From the NCBI RefSeq assembly GCF_000633935.1, contig NZ_KK214995.1, positions 99,408 to 163,407 of the forward strand: a stretch of DNA of 64,000 bases, in the 5' to 3' direction. Every line of letters begins with the position of its first letter. The stretch's first letter is position 1. Positions 36,843-47,476 of the stretch are shown in pieces. The position numbers and the translations under genes were made by a program. The notes under the pieces were generated by a model, which worked only from the letters and a program-made list of their open reading frames with translations, made no database searches and was not told the origin of the DNA. Source of the stretch: Ectothiorhodospira haloalkaliphila ATCC 51935 (GTDB lineage Bacteria > Pseudomonadota > Gammaproteobacteria > Ectothiorhodospirales > Ectothiorhodospiraceae).

Positions 36843-39191
36843 ATGACTTCCATATCCTCTCGTATTGCCCAGGAACTGGGCGTTCAGGCCAGCCAGGTCA
36901 ACGCTGCCGTGGAACTGCTGGATGGTGGCTCCACCGTGCCGTTCGTGGCCCGCTATCGCAAGGAGGCCACTGGCGGCCTGGACGACACGCAGTTGCGTAA
37001 CCTGGAGGAGCGACTGATCTATCTGCGGGAGCTGGAGGGTCGTCGTCAGGTGGTGCTCAAGGCCATCGAGGAACAGGGCAAGCTCACCGACACCTTGCGA
37101 GAGGCCATCGAGACCGCCGAGACCAAAACCCGTCTTGAGGACCTCTACCGGCCCTACATGAAAAAGCGCCGCACCAAGGCGCAGATTGCCCGGGAAAATG
37201 GTCTGGAGCCCTTGCTGGATAGCCTGCTGCAGGATCCGGCCCAGTCACCGGAGGCGGTGGCGGCGGGGTTCACCACCGAGGAGATCACCGTGGAGGCGGC
37301 CCTGGAGGGAGCCGGGCACATCTTCATGGAGCGCATTGCCGAGGATGCCGACCTCATTGAAGAGATGCGCAAGTTCGGCTGGGAGCATGGCTACATGGTC
37401 AGCCGTGTGGTGGAAGGCAAGGAACAGGCCGGTGCCCGTTTCCGTGACTATTTCGATCATGTGGAGCCCCTGTGCAAGGTGCCTTCCCACCGGGCCCTGG
37501 CCATGTTCCGTGGGCAGGCCGAGGAGGTGCTGCGCCTGGAAGTGGCCTGGAGCCAGGCCCAGGCCCGGGGTGAGAAGGAAGAGGCCGGCGCCTCCCCCGG
37601 CGAGCGTGCCGTGGTGCGACGCTTCGGCCTCTCGGACCAGGGGCGTCCCGCTGATACCTGGCTGGCGCGGCATGCCCGCCTGGCCTGGCGGGCCAAGCTT
37701 TCCATCCATCTGGATGTGGCCCTCAAGCGACGCTTGCGGGAACTGGCCGAGGAGGAGGCCATCCGGGTCTTCGGGGCCAACCTGGAGGACGTGCTGCTGG
37801 CAGCGCCGGCGGGCTCGCGGGTCACCATGGGCCTGGATCCGGGGGTGCGCACCGGTGTGAAGGTGGCCGTGGTGGATGCCGGGGGGGCGGTACTGGACAC
37901 CGCCACCGTCTATCCCTTTGCGCCGAAGAACCAGGTGGACGCTGCCCTGCACGCCCTGGAAACCCTGGTCAAGCATCATCAGGTGGACTTGATTGCCATC
38001 GGCAACGGCACCCATTCCCGGGAGACGGATGCCCTGGCGGCCGAGCTCCTGCGGCGCCTGAACCGGCCCGGGCTGAACAAGGTCATGGTGTCCGAGGCCG
38101 GTGCCTCCGTCTACTCGGCCTCGGAGCGGGCCTCCCGTGAACTGCCGGATCTGGACGTCTCCTTGCGGGGCGCCGTATCCATTGCCCGGCGGTTGCAGGA
38201 CCCGCTGGCGGAACTGGTGAAGATCGAGCCCAAGGCCATCGGTGTGGGCCAGTATCAGCACGACGTGAATCAGAGCCAACTGGCCCGCAAGCTGGATGCC
38301 GTGGTGGAGGACTGCGTGAACGCCGTGGGCGTGGACGTGAACACCGCCTCGGTGCCCCTGCTGGCCCGGGTGTCCGGTCTGGGTCCCACGCTGGCGGAGA
38401 ACATCGTGGTGCATCGCACGGAGAACGGGGCCTTCAGGAACCGAACGGCACTCAAGGCCATCCCCCGCCTGGGGGCGAAGGCCTTTGAGCAGGCGGCAGG
38501 ATTTCTGCGCGTGCCTTCCGGGGACAACCCGCTGGATGCCTCGGCGGTACACCCTGAGGCCTATCCCGTGGTCAAGCGCATCATGGCCGAAACCAAGCGA
38601 GACGTGAGCCAGTTGATCGGGGACGAGGCCTTCCTCAAGACCCTGGACCCCCGGGCGTTCACCGATGAAGCCTTTGGTGAACCCACGGTGCGGGACATCC
38701 TCGCTGAATTGGCCAAGCCGGGCCGAGATCCCAGACCCGAGTTCCGCACGGCCGCCTTCCGCGAGGGGGTGGACAAGCTGGAGGACCTGGAGCCGGGGAT
38801 GGTACTGGAGGGTACGGTCACCAATGTGGCCAACTTTGGAGCCTTTGTGGATGTGGGTGTGCACCAGGATGGCCTTGTGCACATCTCCGCGCTGGCCGAG
38901 ACCTTCGTCAAGGACCCTCGGGACGTGGTGCGGGCGGGCGATGTGGTCAAGGTGAAGGTCATGGAGGTGGATCCGGAGCGTCGTCGCATCGGCCTGAGCA
39001 TGCGACTGGGGGATGAACCGGGGCAGGAGAGTCGCGGCGGTCGCAAGCCGCCTCGGGACCAGAAGGCCCCCCATGCCGGCCGCAACGGCAAGGGGGCACC
39101 GCCCAAGGTTCGGGCGAGCGGCAAGCCCCGCGAGCCCGAACCTGAGGGTGCCCTGGCCGCCGCCTTGAAAGCGGCCCAGGGCAAAGGCTGA
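36843..39191 (+). CDS. tex: Tex family RNA-binding transcription accessory protein
   Basis: 782 residues. N-terminal helical Tex domain, YqgF/RNase H-like domain ([18 protein letters not shown] near 330), helix-hairpin-helix pairs ([15 protein letters not shown] and [18 protein letters not shown]), then an S1 RNA-binding domain at about 648-720 ([19 protein letters not shown]). A basic Pro/Gly/Lys-rich tail follows. In Pseudomonas and Bordetella Tex affects transcription of virulence genes; its general role is not settled. hypA begins 24 bases later, so readthrough into the hyp operon is possible. Confidence 0.95.
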   Translation: MTSISSRIAQELGVQASQVNAAVELLDGGSTVPFVARYRKEATGGLDDTQLRNLEERLIYLRELEGRRQVVLKAIEEQGKLTDTLREAIETAETKTRLEDLYRPYMKKRRTKAQIARENGLEPLLDSLLQDPAQSPEAVAAGFTTEEITVEAALEGAGHIFMERIAEDADLIEEMRKFGWEHGYMVSRVVEGKEQAGARFRDYFDHVEPLCKVPSHRALAMFRGQAEEVLRLEVAWSQAQARGEKEEAGASPGERAVVRRFGLSDQGRPADTWLARHARLAWRAKLSIHLDVALKRRLRELAEEEAIRVFGANLEDVLLAAPAGSRVTMGLDPGVRTGVKVAVVDAGGAVLDTATVYPFAPKNQVDAALHALETLVKHHQVDLIAIGNGTHSRETDALAAELLRRLNRPGLNKVMVSEAGASVYSASERASRELPDLDVSLRGAVSIARRLQDPLAELVKIEPKAIGVGQYQHDVNQSQLARKLDAVVEDCVNAVGVDVNTASVPLLARVSGLGPTLAENIVVHRTENGAFRNRTALKAIPRLGAKAFEQAAGFLRVPSGDNPLDASAVHPEAYPVVKRIMAETKRDVSQLIGDEAFLKTLDPRAFTDEAFGEPTVRDILAELAKPGRDPRPEFRTAAFREGVDKLEDLEPGMVLEGTVTNVANFGAFVDVGVHQDGLVHISALAETFVKDPRDVVRAGDVVKVKVMEVDPERRRIGLSMRLGDEPGQESRGGRKPPRDQKAPHAGRNGKGAPPKVRASGKPREPEPEGALAAALKAAQGKG

Positions 39192-39215
39192 GGGCCGGCC
39201 TCCGGGGCCGATGTC

Positions 39216-39557
39216 ATGCACGAGATGTCCCTGGCCCGTGAGGTGCTTCGCATCCTTGAAACCCAGGCCCGTTTGCAGAAATTTTCCCGGGTCCACGCGG
39301 TCACACTCTCTGTGGGCCTATTGGCTGCAGTGGATCCGCATGCCCTGCGTTTTGCCCTGAAGGCGGTGACTCGGGGAACGCTTGCCGAGGGGGCGGAAGT
39401 GCATATCGAGCCCTCTGTGGCCAACGGGTGTTGCCGACACTGCGGACACTGCTTCAACATGGATTCCTGGCTGACCCCTTGCCCTCGTTGCGGTGGCCCT
39501 GCGCGGGCCGAGAACGGTCAGGAGATGCAGGTCAAGGATCTGCAGGTCAGTGATTAG
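39216..39557 (+). CDS. hypA: Hydrogenase nickel incorporation protein HypA
   Basis: Delivers nickel to the large subunit of NiFe hydrogenase together with HypB. 113 residues. It starts MHEMS, where His2 is the nickel ligand. The zinc site has CxxC pairs at 73/76 and 89/92, with extra Cys at 72 and 79. Head of the plus-strand run hypA-hypB-hypF-hypC. No clear promoter is seen in the 24 bases after tex. Confidence 0.95.
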   Translation: MHEMSLAREVLRILETQARLQKFSRVHAVTLSVGLLAAVDPHALRFALKAVTRGTLAEGAEVHIEPSVANGCCRHCGHCFNMDSWLTPCPRCGGPARAENGQEMQVKDLQVSD

Positions 39558-39595
39558 GGCCGGGTAGGCGGTCACGGGATGCGGAGGAAAAGATC

Positions 39596-40402
39596 ATGTG
39601 CACGGTTTGCGGTTGTGGTGACGATGAACACGGGCACGAGCATCATGGCAAGAACACCCGCCAGGTGTCCGTTGAAACGGACCTGCTGGCACAGAACGAC
39701 GCCCATGCTCAGAACAACCGGGCCTGGTTCGAGCGCGAACGGGTACTGGCCCTGAACCTGGTCTCAAGCCCCGGGTCGGGCAAGACCAGCCTGTTGACCG
39801 CGACCATCGAGCGTTTGAGGGATCGCCTGCCGCTGGCGGTCATCGAAGGGGACCAACAAACCAGTCGCGATGCCGTACGTATCCGCCAGGCCGGCGTGCC
39901 CGCCGTGCAGATCAATACCGGCAAGGGCTGCCACCTGGATGCCCATCGGGTGGGGCATGCCTGTGAAGACCTGGAGCCACCCAAGGGCGGCATTCTTTTC
40001 ATCGAAAACGTGGGCAACCTGGTCTGCCCGGCGGCCTTTGATCTGGGTGAGGCCTTCAGGGTCGTGGTCCTCTCGGTCACGGAGGGGGATGACAAGCCCT
40101 TCAAGTATCCGGACATGTTTCAAACCTCCCGGGTGATGATCGTGAACAAGCTGGACCTGCTCCCCCATGTGGACTTCGACCTGGACGCCTGCATTGAACA
40201 GGCGCGTCGGCTCAATCCAGAGATGGAGGTATTCCAGCTCTCGGCCCGCACGGGGCAGGGGATGGAGGCCTGGGTGCAGTGGCTGGAGGATCGGTGTTCA
40301 GGCCCGGGGGATGTGTCGGAGGGGCAGGAGCTGGAGGCCCTGCGCCAGCGTGTGGCCGAACTGGAGTCCCGTCTGCAGCAGGCGGGACTGATGAAGTCCT
40401 GA
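39596..40402 (+). CDS. hypB: Hydrogenase nickel incorporation GTPase HypB
   Basis: 268 residues. The N-terminus [17 protein letters not shown] has the CxxCGC high-affinity nickel motif and a short His-rich stretch (modest compared with rhizobial HypB). The G1 P-loop SSPGSGKTS is at 57-65, EGDQQTSRD is present, and NKLDLLP is the G4 motif. The C-terminal 35 residues add a predicted coiled coil ([17 protein letters not shown]) beyond the GTPase fold. A strong ribosome site (GGAGGAAAAG) precedes ATG 39596. hypF starts nine bases after the stop. Confidence 0.96.
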   Translation: MCTVCGCGDDEHGHEHHGKNTRQVSVETDLLAQNDAHAQNNRAWFERERVLALNLVSSPGSGKTSLLTATIERLRDRLPLAVIEGDQQTSRDAVRIRQAGVPAVQINTGKGCHLDAHRVGHACEDLEPPKGGILFIENVGNLVCPAAFDLGEAFRVVVLSVTEGDDKPFKYPDMFQTSRVMIVNKLDLLPHVDFDLDACIEQARRLNPEMEVFQLSARTGQGMEAWVQWLEDRCSGPGDVSEGQELEALRQRVAELESRLQQAGLMKS

Positions 40403-40411
40403 GGACACTCC

Positions 40412-42721
40412 GTGACCCAGGGCCCGGTTCGCCTGCATCTATGTATCCAGGGGTGTGTTCAGGGAGTGGGGTTCAGGCCTCATGTTCATCGTCTGGCTCA
40501 GTCCCTGGAACTGACGGGTTGGGTGCGTAACCAGGCGGACGGCGTTGAGGTGGAGTTGCAAGGGAATGCGCTGTCGCTGGATGTCTTTATCTCCGCTCTG
40601 CCAAAGGGGCTGCCCCCTCTGGCGAGACTGGATCACCTGGTACGCTCAAACCGGGTGCCATTGGATGGAGAATCCGGGTTCGTGATCCAGCCGAGCCAGA
40701 CGGGCGGCGTTCACTTTGGCCCGATGGCGGATGGGGCGATGTGTCCGCAGTGCCTGCGGGAAATGTTCGACCCCCATGATCGTCGCTACCGCCACGCTTT
40801 CACCCATTGCACCCACTGCGGCCCCCGTTACACGATGCTGGATGCACTTCCCTACGATCGGGCCCGCACCAGCATGCAGGTTTTCACACCCTGCGCAGCC
40901 TGCCAAGCTGAATACGAAGACCCCGCTGATCGACGCTTCCATGCCCAGGCCAATGCCTGCCCCGACTGTGGTCCCCGCCTGGCGCTGTTGAACCCGTATG
41001 GCCAGCCGGTTGAAGCGGATGATCCCGTGGCCGAGGCGGCGGCGTGGCTTGCCGAGGGGCGCATCCTGGCACTCAAGGGAGTGGGTGGATATCAACTGCT
41101 GTGCAATGCCCGTGATGCCGCCGCCGTGGCCAGGTTGCGGGCGCGCAAGCATCGCGGTGAACAGCCTCTGGGCGTGATGGTGGTCAATACGGCTTCTCTG
41201 GACGGCCTTGCCCGAGTGGAGCCACCACAAAGAGCATGGCTGGAGGACTGGACCCGCCCACTGGTGTTGCTTGAACAGACCACGGACACGGAGACGGCGC
41301 TGCCGGGTGTGGCCCCCCATCTACCCTGGCTGGCGGCCATGCTGCCCTGCGCCCCGGTGCACTACCTGCTATTTCACGCCCTGGCGGGGCAGCCGCCCGG
41401 GACGGCATGGTTACAGCAACCCCAGCCCGTTGTGCTGGTTTGCACGTCGGGTAATCTTCATGGCGAGCCCTTGTTCATCGACGATGCTCAGGCGCTGGAG
41501 GGTCTGGCATCGGTGGCTGATGGCTTTCTGGTCCATGACCGGGTCATTCGCCAGCGCTGCGATGACAGCGTGTTACGTGTGACAGACGGAGGGATCACGA
41601 TGATTCGCCGGGCCAGAGGCTTGAGTCCTGCGCCGATTACCCTGCCTCGTGAGGGTCCCACCGCCCTGGCCACCGGGGCGCTGTTGAAGAACACCCTGTG
41701 CATCACCCGGGGCCACCAGGCCCTGATGTCCCCCCATGTGGGGGATCTGGATCACGACGGGACCTGCCGGGCATTGGAGACACTGGCCCAATGGTGGCTG
41801 GAACGGCTGGACGAAACGCCCGCTGTGGTGGCCTGCGACATGCACCCGGACTTTTACAGCACTCGTCTGGCCTCGCGCCTGGCGGCTGAGTGGTCGGTGC
41901 CCTTGCTGGCGGTACAGCATCATCATGCCCATCTCGCAGCGGTACAGGCCGAGCATGGCCTCGAGCGGCCGATACTTGGCCTGGCCATCGATGGCTATGG
42001 TCTGGGGACGGACGGAGGCGCCTGGGGAGGAGAGTTGATGCTGCTGGAGGGCCAGGACTTCCAGCGGGTGGGCCACCTGCGGTCTCTGGCCCTCCCGGGC
42101 GGTGACCGGGCAGCAGTGGAACCCTGGCGAATGGCGGCGGCGGTCCTGCATGCCCTGGGCCGAGGCGAGGAGATCCCTGAGCGTTTCGCTCGATATCCCC
42201 AGGCCCAGGGTGTGGAGATGCTGCTGTCGTGCGGTAGTCTCTGTCCACGCACCACCAGCCTGGGTCGGTTATTCGATGCGGCTGCGGGTCTGTTGGGGGT
42301 GGTGGATTTCAATGGCTATGAAGGCGAAGCGGCCATGCGACTGGAGGGATTGGCTACTCGCCATGGCCCGGCAGAGGCGCTTCCTGGGGGTTGGGAGCTG
42401 GATCGGGACGTGCTGGATTTCTGGCCGCTGCTGGCTTGTCTGGCCGGAGGGCGGCTTTCGACAGCCGAGGCGGCTGCTGTCTTTCATGCCACGGTGGCCC
42501 GAGGCCTGGCCGAGTGGACCCTCAGCCGGGCCCGGCACCTGGGACTGGAGGAAGTGGTGGTGTCGGGCGGCTGCTGTCTGAATCAGATCCTGATGCGGGA
42601 CTTGCGACGTCTTCTCGCCGGCGCCGGGTTGCGTGTCTACGAGCCCCGTCGGTTACCACCCAATGATGGCGGGCTGAGCCTGGGGCAGGCCTGGGTGGCC
42701 CTGCAAGCGGTGCGCGGTTGA
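40412..42721 (+). CDS. hypF: Carbamoyltransferase HypF
   Basis: Makes carbamoyl adenylate from carbamoyl phosphate and moves the carbamoyl group to the HypE C-terminal Cys. 769 residues. Domains: acylphosphatase (1-90, CIQGCVQGVGFRPHVH), two zinc fingers (CPQC...CTHC and CAAC...CPDC, about 110-195), YrdC-like adenylation domain (about 205-390), and Kae1/TobZ-like carbamoyltransferase (HHHAHLAAV near 508). GTG 40412 is the start. Cotranscribed with hypA, hypB and hypC. Confidence 0.96.
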   Translation: MTQGPVRLHLCIQGCVQGVGFRPHVHRLAQSLELTGWVRNQADGVEVELQGNALSLDVFISALPKGLPPLARLDHLVRSNRVPLDGESGFVIQPSQTGGVHFGPMADGAMCPQCLREMFDPHDRRYRHAFTHCTHCGPRYTMLDALPYDRARTSMQVFTPCAACQAEYEDPADRRFHAQANACPDCGPRLALLNPYGQPVEADDPVAEAAAWLAEGRILALKGVGGYQLLCNARDAAAVARLRARKHRGEQPLGVMVVNTASLDGLARVEPPQRAWLEDWTRPLVLLEQTTDTETALPGVAPHLPWLAAMLPCAPVHYLLFHALAGQPPGTAWLQQPQPVVLVCTSGNLHGEPLFIDDAQALEGLASVADGFLVHDRVIRQRCDDSVLRVTDGGITMIRRARGLSPAPITLPREGPTALATGALLKNTLCITRGHQALMSPHVGDLDHDGTCRALETLAQWWLERLDETPAVVACDMHPDFYSTRLASRLAAEWSVPLLAVQHHHAHLAAVQAEHGLERPILGLAIDGYGLGTDGGAWGGELMLLEGQDFQRVGHLRSLALPGGDRAAVEPWRMAAAVLHALGRGEEIPERFARYPQAQGVEMLLSCGSLCPRTTSLGRLFDAAAGLLGVVDFNGYEGEAAMRLEGLATRHGPAEALPGGWELDRDVLDFWPLLACLAGGRLSTAEAAAVFHATVARGLAEWTLSRARHLGLEEVVVSGGCCLNQILMRDLRRLLAGAGLRVYEPRRLPPNDGGLSLGQAWVALQAVRG

Positions 42722-42740
42722 TCAATCCGGGAGGATTGCC

Positions 42741-42956
42741 ATGTGTCTGGCCATGCCGGTGGAAGTGATCGAATGTCTGGAGGGAGATCGGGCCCTGGTG
42801 GATCTTGGCGGCATCCGCAAGGAGATCAGCCTGGCCCTGGTGGATGATGTCTCGGCGGGGGACTTCGTGATCCTGCATGTGGGCTTTGCCATTGGCCGCC
42901 TGGACCCCGACGAGGCTGCCCGTAGCCTGGAGATGTTCCGTCAGATGGGCATCTGA
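42741..42956 (+). CDS. hypC: Hydrogenase assembly chaperone HypC/HupF
   Basis: 71 residues starting MCLAMPVEV; Cys2 (after Met removal the first residue) holds the Fe(CN)2CO unit and contacts HypD. Beta-barrel pattern with GGIRKEISLALV and VGFAIGRLDPDEA. GGGAGG lies upstream of the ATG. It ends the downstream hyp operon; its partner hypD is at the other hyp locus. Confidence 0.95.
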   Translation: MCLAMPVEVIECLEGDRALVDLGGIRKEISLALVDDVSAGDFVILHVGFAIGRLDPDEAARSLEMFRQMGI

Positions 42957-42984
42957 AGCACAGGGCAGGGCAATGTGCCGGGCA

Positions 42985-43020
42985 CAAAAAAGGCCGGGAG
43001 AGGTTTCCCCCTCCCGGCCT
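42985..43020 (-). terminator. Intrinsic terminator for metK operon
   Basis: AGGCCGGGAG/CTCCCGGCCT form a 10-pair stem with a short loop (arms at 42991-43000 and 43011-43020). On the minus strand the stem is followed by a run of Ts (complement of the A-run at 42986-42990), so it ends transcripts from metK. It lies between convergent hypC and metK. Confidence 0.85.
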
Positions 43021-43064
43021 CTCAATTGCATCGGGCGATGTCCGATGCAAGAGGCGCCAGGTAC

Positions 43065-44222
43065 TTACTTGGCGGCCTTGGCCAGGGCGTCGGCGCGGTC
43101 GGTGCGCTCCCAGCTCACGCCCAGGTCTTCACGACCGAAGTGGCCGTAGGAAGCGGTCGGACGATAGACCGGCTTCTCCAGGTCCAGCATGGTCAGGATG
43201 CCATAGGGGCGCAGATCGAAGACGTCGCGGACGATTTCCGTCAGACGGGTCTCGTCGATCTTGCCGGTGCCGAAGGTTTCCACGGCGATGGAGGTGGGTT
43301 CGGCCACACCGATGGCGTAGGAGACCTGCACTTCGCAGCGCTCGGCCAGGCCGGCGGCCACGATGTTCTTGGCCACATAGCGGGCGGCGTAGGCAGCGGA
43401 ACGGTCCACCTTGGAGGGGTCCTTGCCGGAGAAGGCACCGCCACCGTGACGGGCCATGCCGCCGTAGGTGTCGACGATGATCTTGCGGCCGGTCAGACCG
43501 CAGTCGCCCAGTGGGCCGCCGGTGACGAAGCGACCGGTCGGGTTGATGTGGAACTTGGTGCCCTTGTGCAGCCATTTCTCGCCCAGCACAGGCTTGATGA
43601 TCTCTTCCATCACGGCTTCCTGCAGATCTTTCTGTTCGATCTCGGGAGCGTGCTGGGTGGAGAGCACCACGGCGTCGGCAGCCACGGCCTTGCCACCTTC
43701 ATAGCGGAAGGTCACCTGGCTCTTGGCGTCGGGACGCAGCCAGGGCAGGGTGCCGTTCTTGCGCACTTCGGCCTGGCGCTGCACCAGCTTGTGGGAGAAG
43801 TGGATGGGGGCGGGCATCAGCACGTCGGTTTCGTTACAGGCATAACCGAACATCAGGCCCTGGTCACCGGCACCCTGTTCTTCCGGGCGGCTGCGATCCA
43901 CACCCTGGTTGATGTCCATGGACTGGGCGCCCAGGGAGTTCAGCACGGCGCAGGTGTTGCCGTCGAAGCCCTTGTCGGAGCTGTCGTAACCGATGTCCAG
44001 AACCACTTCACGTACCAGGTCTTCCAGGTTCAGAACGGCAGTGGACTTCACCTCACCGGCGATCAGCACCATGCCCGTCTGGGTGACGGTCTCCGCGGCC
44101 ACGCGGGCCTTGGGATCCTGCGCCAGGTAGGCGTCAAGGATCGCATCGGAGATCTGGTCGGCCATCTTGTCCGGATGGCCTTCGGAGACGGATTCGGAGG
44201 TGAATAGATAGGTCTTGCTCAT
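43065..44222 (-). CDS. metK: S-adenosylmethionine synthetase
   Basis: Makes SAM from methionine and ATP. 385 residues. [28 protein letters not shown] and the phosphate-loop [19 protein letters not shown] are intact. AGGAG lies before ATG 44222. It is 57 bases downstream of the sarcosine/dimethylglycine methyltransferase gene on the same strand and shares the terminator at 42985-43020, so it probably forms a three-gene operon whose two upstream enzymes use three SAM per betaine made. Confidence 0.97.
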   Translation of the reverse strand: MSKTYLFTSESVSEGHPDKMADQISDAILDAYLAQDPKARVAAETVTQTGMVLIAGEVKSTAVLNLEDLVREVVLDIGYDSSDKGFDGNTCAVLNSLGAQSMDINQGVDRSRPEEQGAGDQGLMFGYACNETDVLMPAPIHFSHKLVQRQAEVRKNGTLPWLRPDAKSQVTFRYEGGKAVAADAVVLSTQHAPEIEQKDLQEAVMEEIIKPVLGEKWLHKGTKFHINPTGRFVTGGPLGDCGLTGRKIIVDTYGGMARHGGGAFSGKDPSKVDRSAAYAARYVAKNIVAAGLAERCEVQVSYAIGVAEPTSIAVETFGTGKIDETRLTEIVRDVFDLRPYGILTMLDLEKPVYRPTASYGHFGREDLGVSWERTDRADALAKAAK

Positions 44223-44279
44223 GTAATGGTTTCTCCTGGTAATGGTCTTTCAGGGTTGAAGTCGGATCATGATCCGGAA

Positions 44280-45116
44280 TCAGGCCTTGCGGAAGCGGAA
44301 AATGCCCCAGCACAAGTGCCCGGCCTTGCCACCATCAACCCAGTGTTGCAAACCTTTCTTCATGCGTGCGATGTAATCGTCTGAAATCAGCCCCTTGAGG
44401 CTTTCCTCGCGGGATTCCAGCTCCTTGAGCACCCGCCCGTAGTGGCGCGGCAGCTGGTGACTGTGATCCTCGAAGCCGATTTCTTCAAGACCCACCTTGC
44501 TGGCGGCTTCCCGGTAGAATCCGGGGGAACCCAGGGTTTCCAGGTGGATGCGGTCGAGGATGGGCTGCAGCTTCTCCTTGGGTGCATCGTCGGTCTGCAT
44601 CGGGTCGGTGAAGATGAACACGCCGCCCGGCTTGAGCACGCGGGCCACTTCCTCCATGACCTTCATGCGGTTGCCGCTGTGCAGGATGGAATCCTGGGAC
44701 CAGACCACGTCGAAGCTGTTGTCCTCGGCCGGGATGGATTCGAAACTGGCGTCAAGCACGTCGACGAGATGATCCAGCTTGAGGGCCTTGTTCATCTGCC
44801 GGTCGCGCTCGTTCTCCACCTCGCTCAGGTTCAGCGCCTTGACATGGCATCCGAAGGTGGTGGCCAGGTAGCGAGCCGCGCCACCATATCCAGCACCGAT
44901 ATCCAGCACCTTCATGTCGCTGGTGGGTTCGCCCAGCAGGTCACCCATGTGAGCGACGGTGCGGCGGCTGGCATCCGGAATGGCTTCCTCGTCGGACTCG
45001 TACAGACCGATGTGGATATCCTCACCACCCCACACCCGGTGGTAGAAGTTATCGGCGTCTTCGCTGTTGTAGTAGTCGCGGGCAGTGGCGACGGCACCTT
45101 CATACTGATTCGTCAT
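44280..45116 (-). CDS. sdmt: Sarcosine/dimethylglycine N-methyltransferase
   Basis: Class I SAM methyltransferase, 278 residues, catalysing sarcosine to dimethylglycine to glycine betaine. SAM loop VLDIGAGYGGAARYL at about 70-84. The N-terminal stretch YYNSEDADNFYHRVWGGEDIHIG is typical of SDMT-type enzymes, and C-terminal SHQLPRHYGRVLKEL also fits. Remembered sequence of the Halorhodospira halochloris enzyme agrees well. ATG 45116 overlaps the gsmt stop by one base. Together the two make the osmoprotectant betaine de novo from glycine. Confidence 0.92.
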   Translation of the reverse strand: MTNQYEGAVATARDYYNSEDADNFYHRVWGGEDIHIGLYESDEEAIPDASRRTVAHMGDLLGEPTSDMKVLDIGAGYGGAARYLATTFGCHVKALNLSEVENERDRQMNKALKLDHLVDVLDASFESIPAEDNSFDVVWSQDSILHSGNRMKVMEEVARVLKPGGVFIFTDPMQTDDAPKEKLQPILDRIHLETLGSPGFYREAASKVGLEEIGFEDHSHQLPRHYGRVLKELESREESLKGLISDDYIARMKKGLQHWVDGGKAGHLCWGIFRFRKA

Positions 45117-45925
45117 TATTCTTTCCCCGTATATTTTTTGCTGGCTACGTGGATGAAGAAGTCCGGTTCAGTGTCGTGGTAGGTTTCCTTGAAGTCGCCG
45201 TAGGTTTCGATGTTCTGGAAACCCACCTCGCGCATCAGGCGGCGCACATAAGGCTTGCGCAGCGGGAACATGTTCAGGTGAAACACGGACTTGTCCGGGA
45301 AGGCGTAGCGGAAGCGAGCCAGGCCGTCGTCCACGTGTTCCGGATACACCGAGACGTTGTCGCCGCAATAATAGAAGGTGTGCGCACTGGAATAACCGTG
45401 ATCCAGGATGGCGTCGTAGTTGCGCTGGTCCAGGATCAGGACGCCGTCATGATTCAGGGCGGCATAGAACTCGGCCAGCGCCTTGCGGCGATCGTTTTCG
45501 TTGAACAGATGGGTGAAGGAGTTACCCAGGCAGACAACGGCATCGTAGCGGCCATAGATGTCGCGATTGAGTTCGCGCCAATCAGCCTGTGTGGTGCGCA
45601 GGATGTGGCCACGCTTGCGGCCGTTTTCGAAGGCCTTGACGAGCATCTCGGGAGCGCCGTCAACGCTCACCACGTCGAAGCCGGCTTCAAGCAGGCGCAC
45701 AGAGTGAAAACCGGTACCGGTGGCCACGTCGAGCACGCGCTTGGCGCCACGCTTCTTGAGTTCCTGAATGAAGAAGTCGCCTTCGCTCTTGGCGCGACTG
45801 TCCCAGTCGATCAGATCATCCCATTTGTCGACGAACGATTCGGTGTATTCCTTCACGTAGTTGTCGGTGTCGCGACGTTCTACCGGCTTCTCGCCAAAAT
45901 CCTGGTCTGTCATGGTGTTGGACAT
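45116..45925 (-). CDS. gsmt: Glycine/sarcosine N-methyltransferase
   Basis: Class I SAM methyltransferase, 269 residues, doing glycine to sarcosine to dimethylglycine. SAM motif VLDVATGTGFHSVRLLE at about 64-80; FVDKWDDLIDWDSRAKSEGD and LDQRNYDAILDHGY match the H. halochloris enzyme almost word for word. ATG 45925 (MSNTMTDQDFG) with GGGGA eight bases upstream is preferred; an ATG at 45943 adds six residues. First gene of gsmt-sdmt-metK. The acidic composition fits a salt-tolerant enzyme. A long hairpin-rich leader precedes it. Confidence 0.94.
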   Translation of the reverse strand: MSNTMTDQDFGEKPVERRDTDNYVKEYTESFVDKWDDLIDWDSRAKSEGDFFIQELKKRGAKRVLDVATGTGFHSVRLLEAGFDVVSVDGAPEMLVKAFENGRKRGHILRTTQADWRELNRDIYGRYDAVVCLGNSFTHLFNENDRRKALAEFYAALNHDGVLILDQRNYDAILDHGYSSAHTFYYCGDNVSVYPEHVDDGLARFRYAFPDKSVFHLNMFPLRKPYVRRLMREVGFQNIETYGDFKETYHDTEPDFFIHVASKKYTGKE

Positions 45926-46314
45926 AGTGATGTTCCCCGCCATTTGAGGTGTTTGATTTGCGTTGCATCGCGCGGCGCTCAGCGCCTCCACGATATCGAC
46001 CACACCGCCATGACCGGGCCGAACGATTCGACCCTGTCTGCGATGCGTGGCCGGCTTGATGCTTGCCGGCGATGGTGTCCGCCTCCACCATCGAACTCTG
46101 TGCTGGCGTGTTGCTGTGTCCTGTAGAAGAGTCGCGACCGCCCGGATCCTGCAATCACCCAAAGGGTGCGGGGGTGCGTCTTCCTTGTGACGGTTACCGC
46201 GGCCGGGTCGTGGGGCACGACCGTTTCAATGACCTTCGGGCCAAGTAGCCCGAGTGCGGAAAACCGTGGACGCCTTGTTGGCAGGTGGTCGCCCCACGGG
46301 GCGACAAAATAATA
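45926..46314 (-). promoter_or_regulatory. Hairpin-rich candidate 5' leader of gsmt operon
   Basis: Part of the largest gap in the window (45926-46803). Six perfect short-range inverted repeats lie in a row: 46288-46305 (8-bp arms), 46236-46253 (6), 46206-46222 (7), 46156-46168 (5), 46069-46092 (8) and 46049-46069 (6). A TATTAT -10-like element on the minus strand (46309-46314) would start a transcript at about 46300, giving a leader near 375 bases. No convincing protein frame. I do not recognise a known riboswitch class. The rest of the gap, 46315-46556, shows nothing I can name. Confidence 0.4.
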
Positions 46315-46556
46315 TGAACTCCGACTACGTTATTGCTCGCGCCAAAGACCTGCCTGGTTGCGGCTGATTACCACACTGCATTGCGTGGCGGTCACCGTAT
46401 GCACCTTCAAGGTTATGCGCTGATGCATCCTTAGTAGCTTGGGGGACTTTCGCGAAGAATGCAAGTTTGGGCCCTGGGGATTCACTGAATCTTCACGCGA
46501 GAGGGCGCGTATCTCGTCACTCATCACGACACCTGCGTGCGCCCTGGAATGCGCTA

Positions 46557-46572
46557 TGTCGCAAACCCCACA
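46557..46572 (+). promoter_or_regulatory. NifA upstream activator site
   Basis: TGTCGCAAACCCCACA is a perfect TGT-N10-ACA, the NifA binding consensus. It lies 116 bases before the -24 element at 46689, within the usual 80-150 base range. Between site and promoter is an AT-rich stretch (46633-46653) where IHF could bend DNA. Confidence 0.7.
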
Positions 46573-46656
46573 TTGGGGCAAATGCCCTGTTCTGGTGCGC
46601 TACGCCACCCGCCGCGAGGGCGGGGTGGAAGGATTAAATTGTGATCCAAAACATGA

Positions 46657-47346
<690 letters not shown>

Positions 47347-47355
47347 TCACCCAGG

Positions 47356-47387
47356 CCGCCCCGGCGCTCTCCGGGGCGGTTTTTTTA
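47356..47387 (+). terminator. Intrinsic terminator after nifF
   Basis: CCGCCCCGG (47356-47364), a six-base loop and CCGGGGCGG (47371-47379) form a perfect nine-pair stem followed by seven Ts. Ten bases after the nifF stop. Confidence 0.93.
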
Positions 47388-47398
47388 GGCCCTATCGT

Positions 47399-47413
47399 TG
47401 ATAATGATTAGCA
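47399..47413 (+). promoter_or_regulatory. Fur box upstream of exbB
   Basis: TGATAATGATTAGCA matches the 7-1-7 Fur consensus TGATAAT-N-ATTATCA in 13 of the 14 arm positions. It lies 63 bases before the exbB start, suggesting iron repression of the exbB-exbD-exbD-tonB operon. Confidence 0.75.
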
Positions 47414-47476
47414 ACACCATTAGCATGCTGGTCCTGCGTGCCTGAGGCGCATACTGGTTCCGCGAGGTTTTGCCCC

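Noticed and set aside
37245-39296. 683-codon minus-strand frame opposite tex
   Set aside because: Tex domains and S1 motif are clear on the plus strand; the antisense frame has low-complexity His/Gly/Gln content.
45979-46248. Short open frames on both strands in the gsmt leader
   Set aside because: No ribosome sites, no conserved motifs, and they run through the hairpins that explain the region better.
46640-46653. Second possible NifA site, TGT-N8-ACA
   Set aside because: Spacing is eight, not ten, bases; only the site at 46557 fits the consensus.
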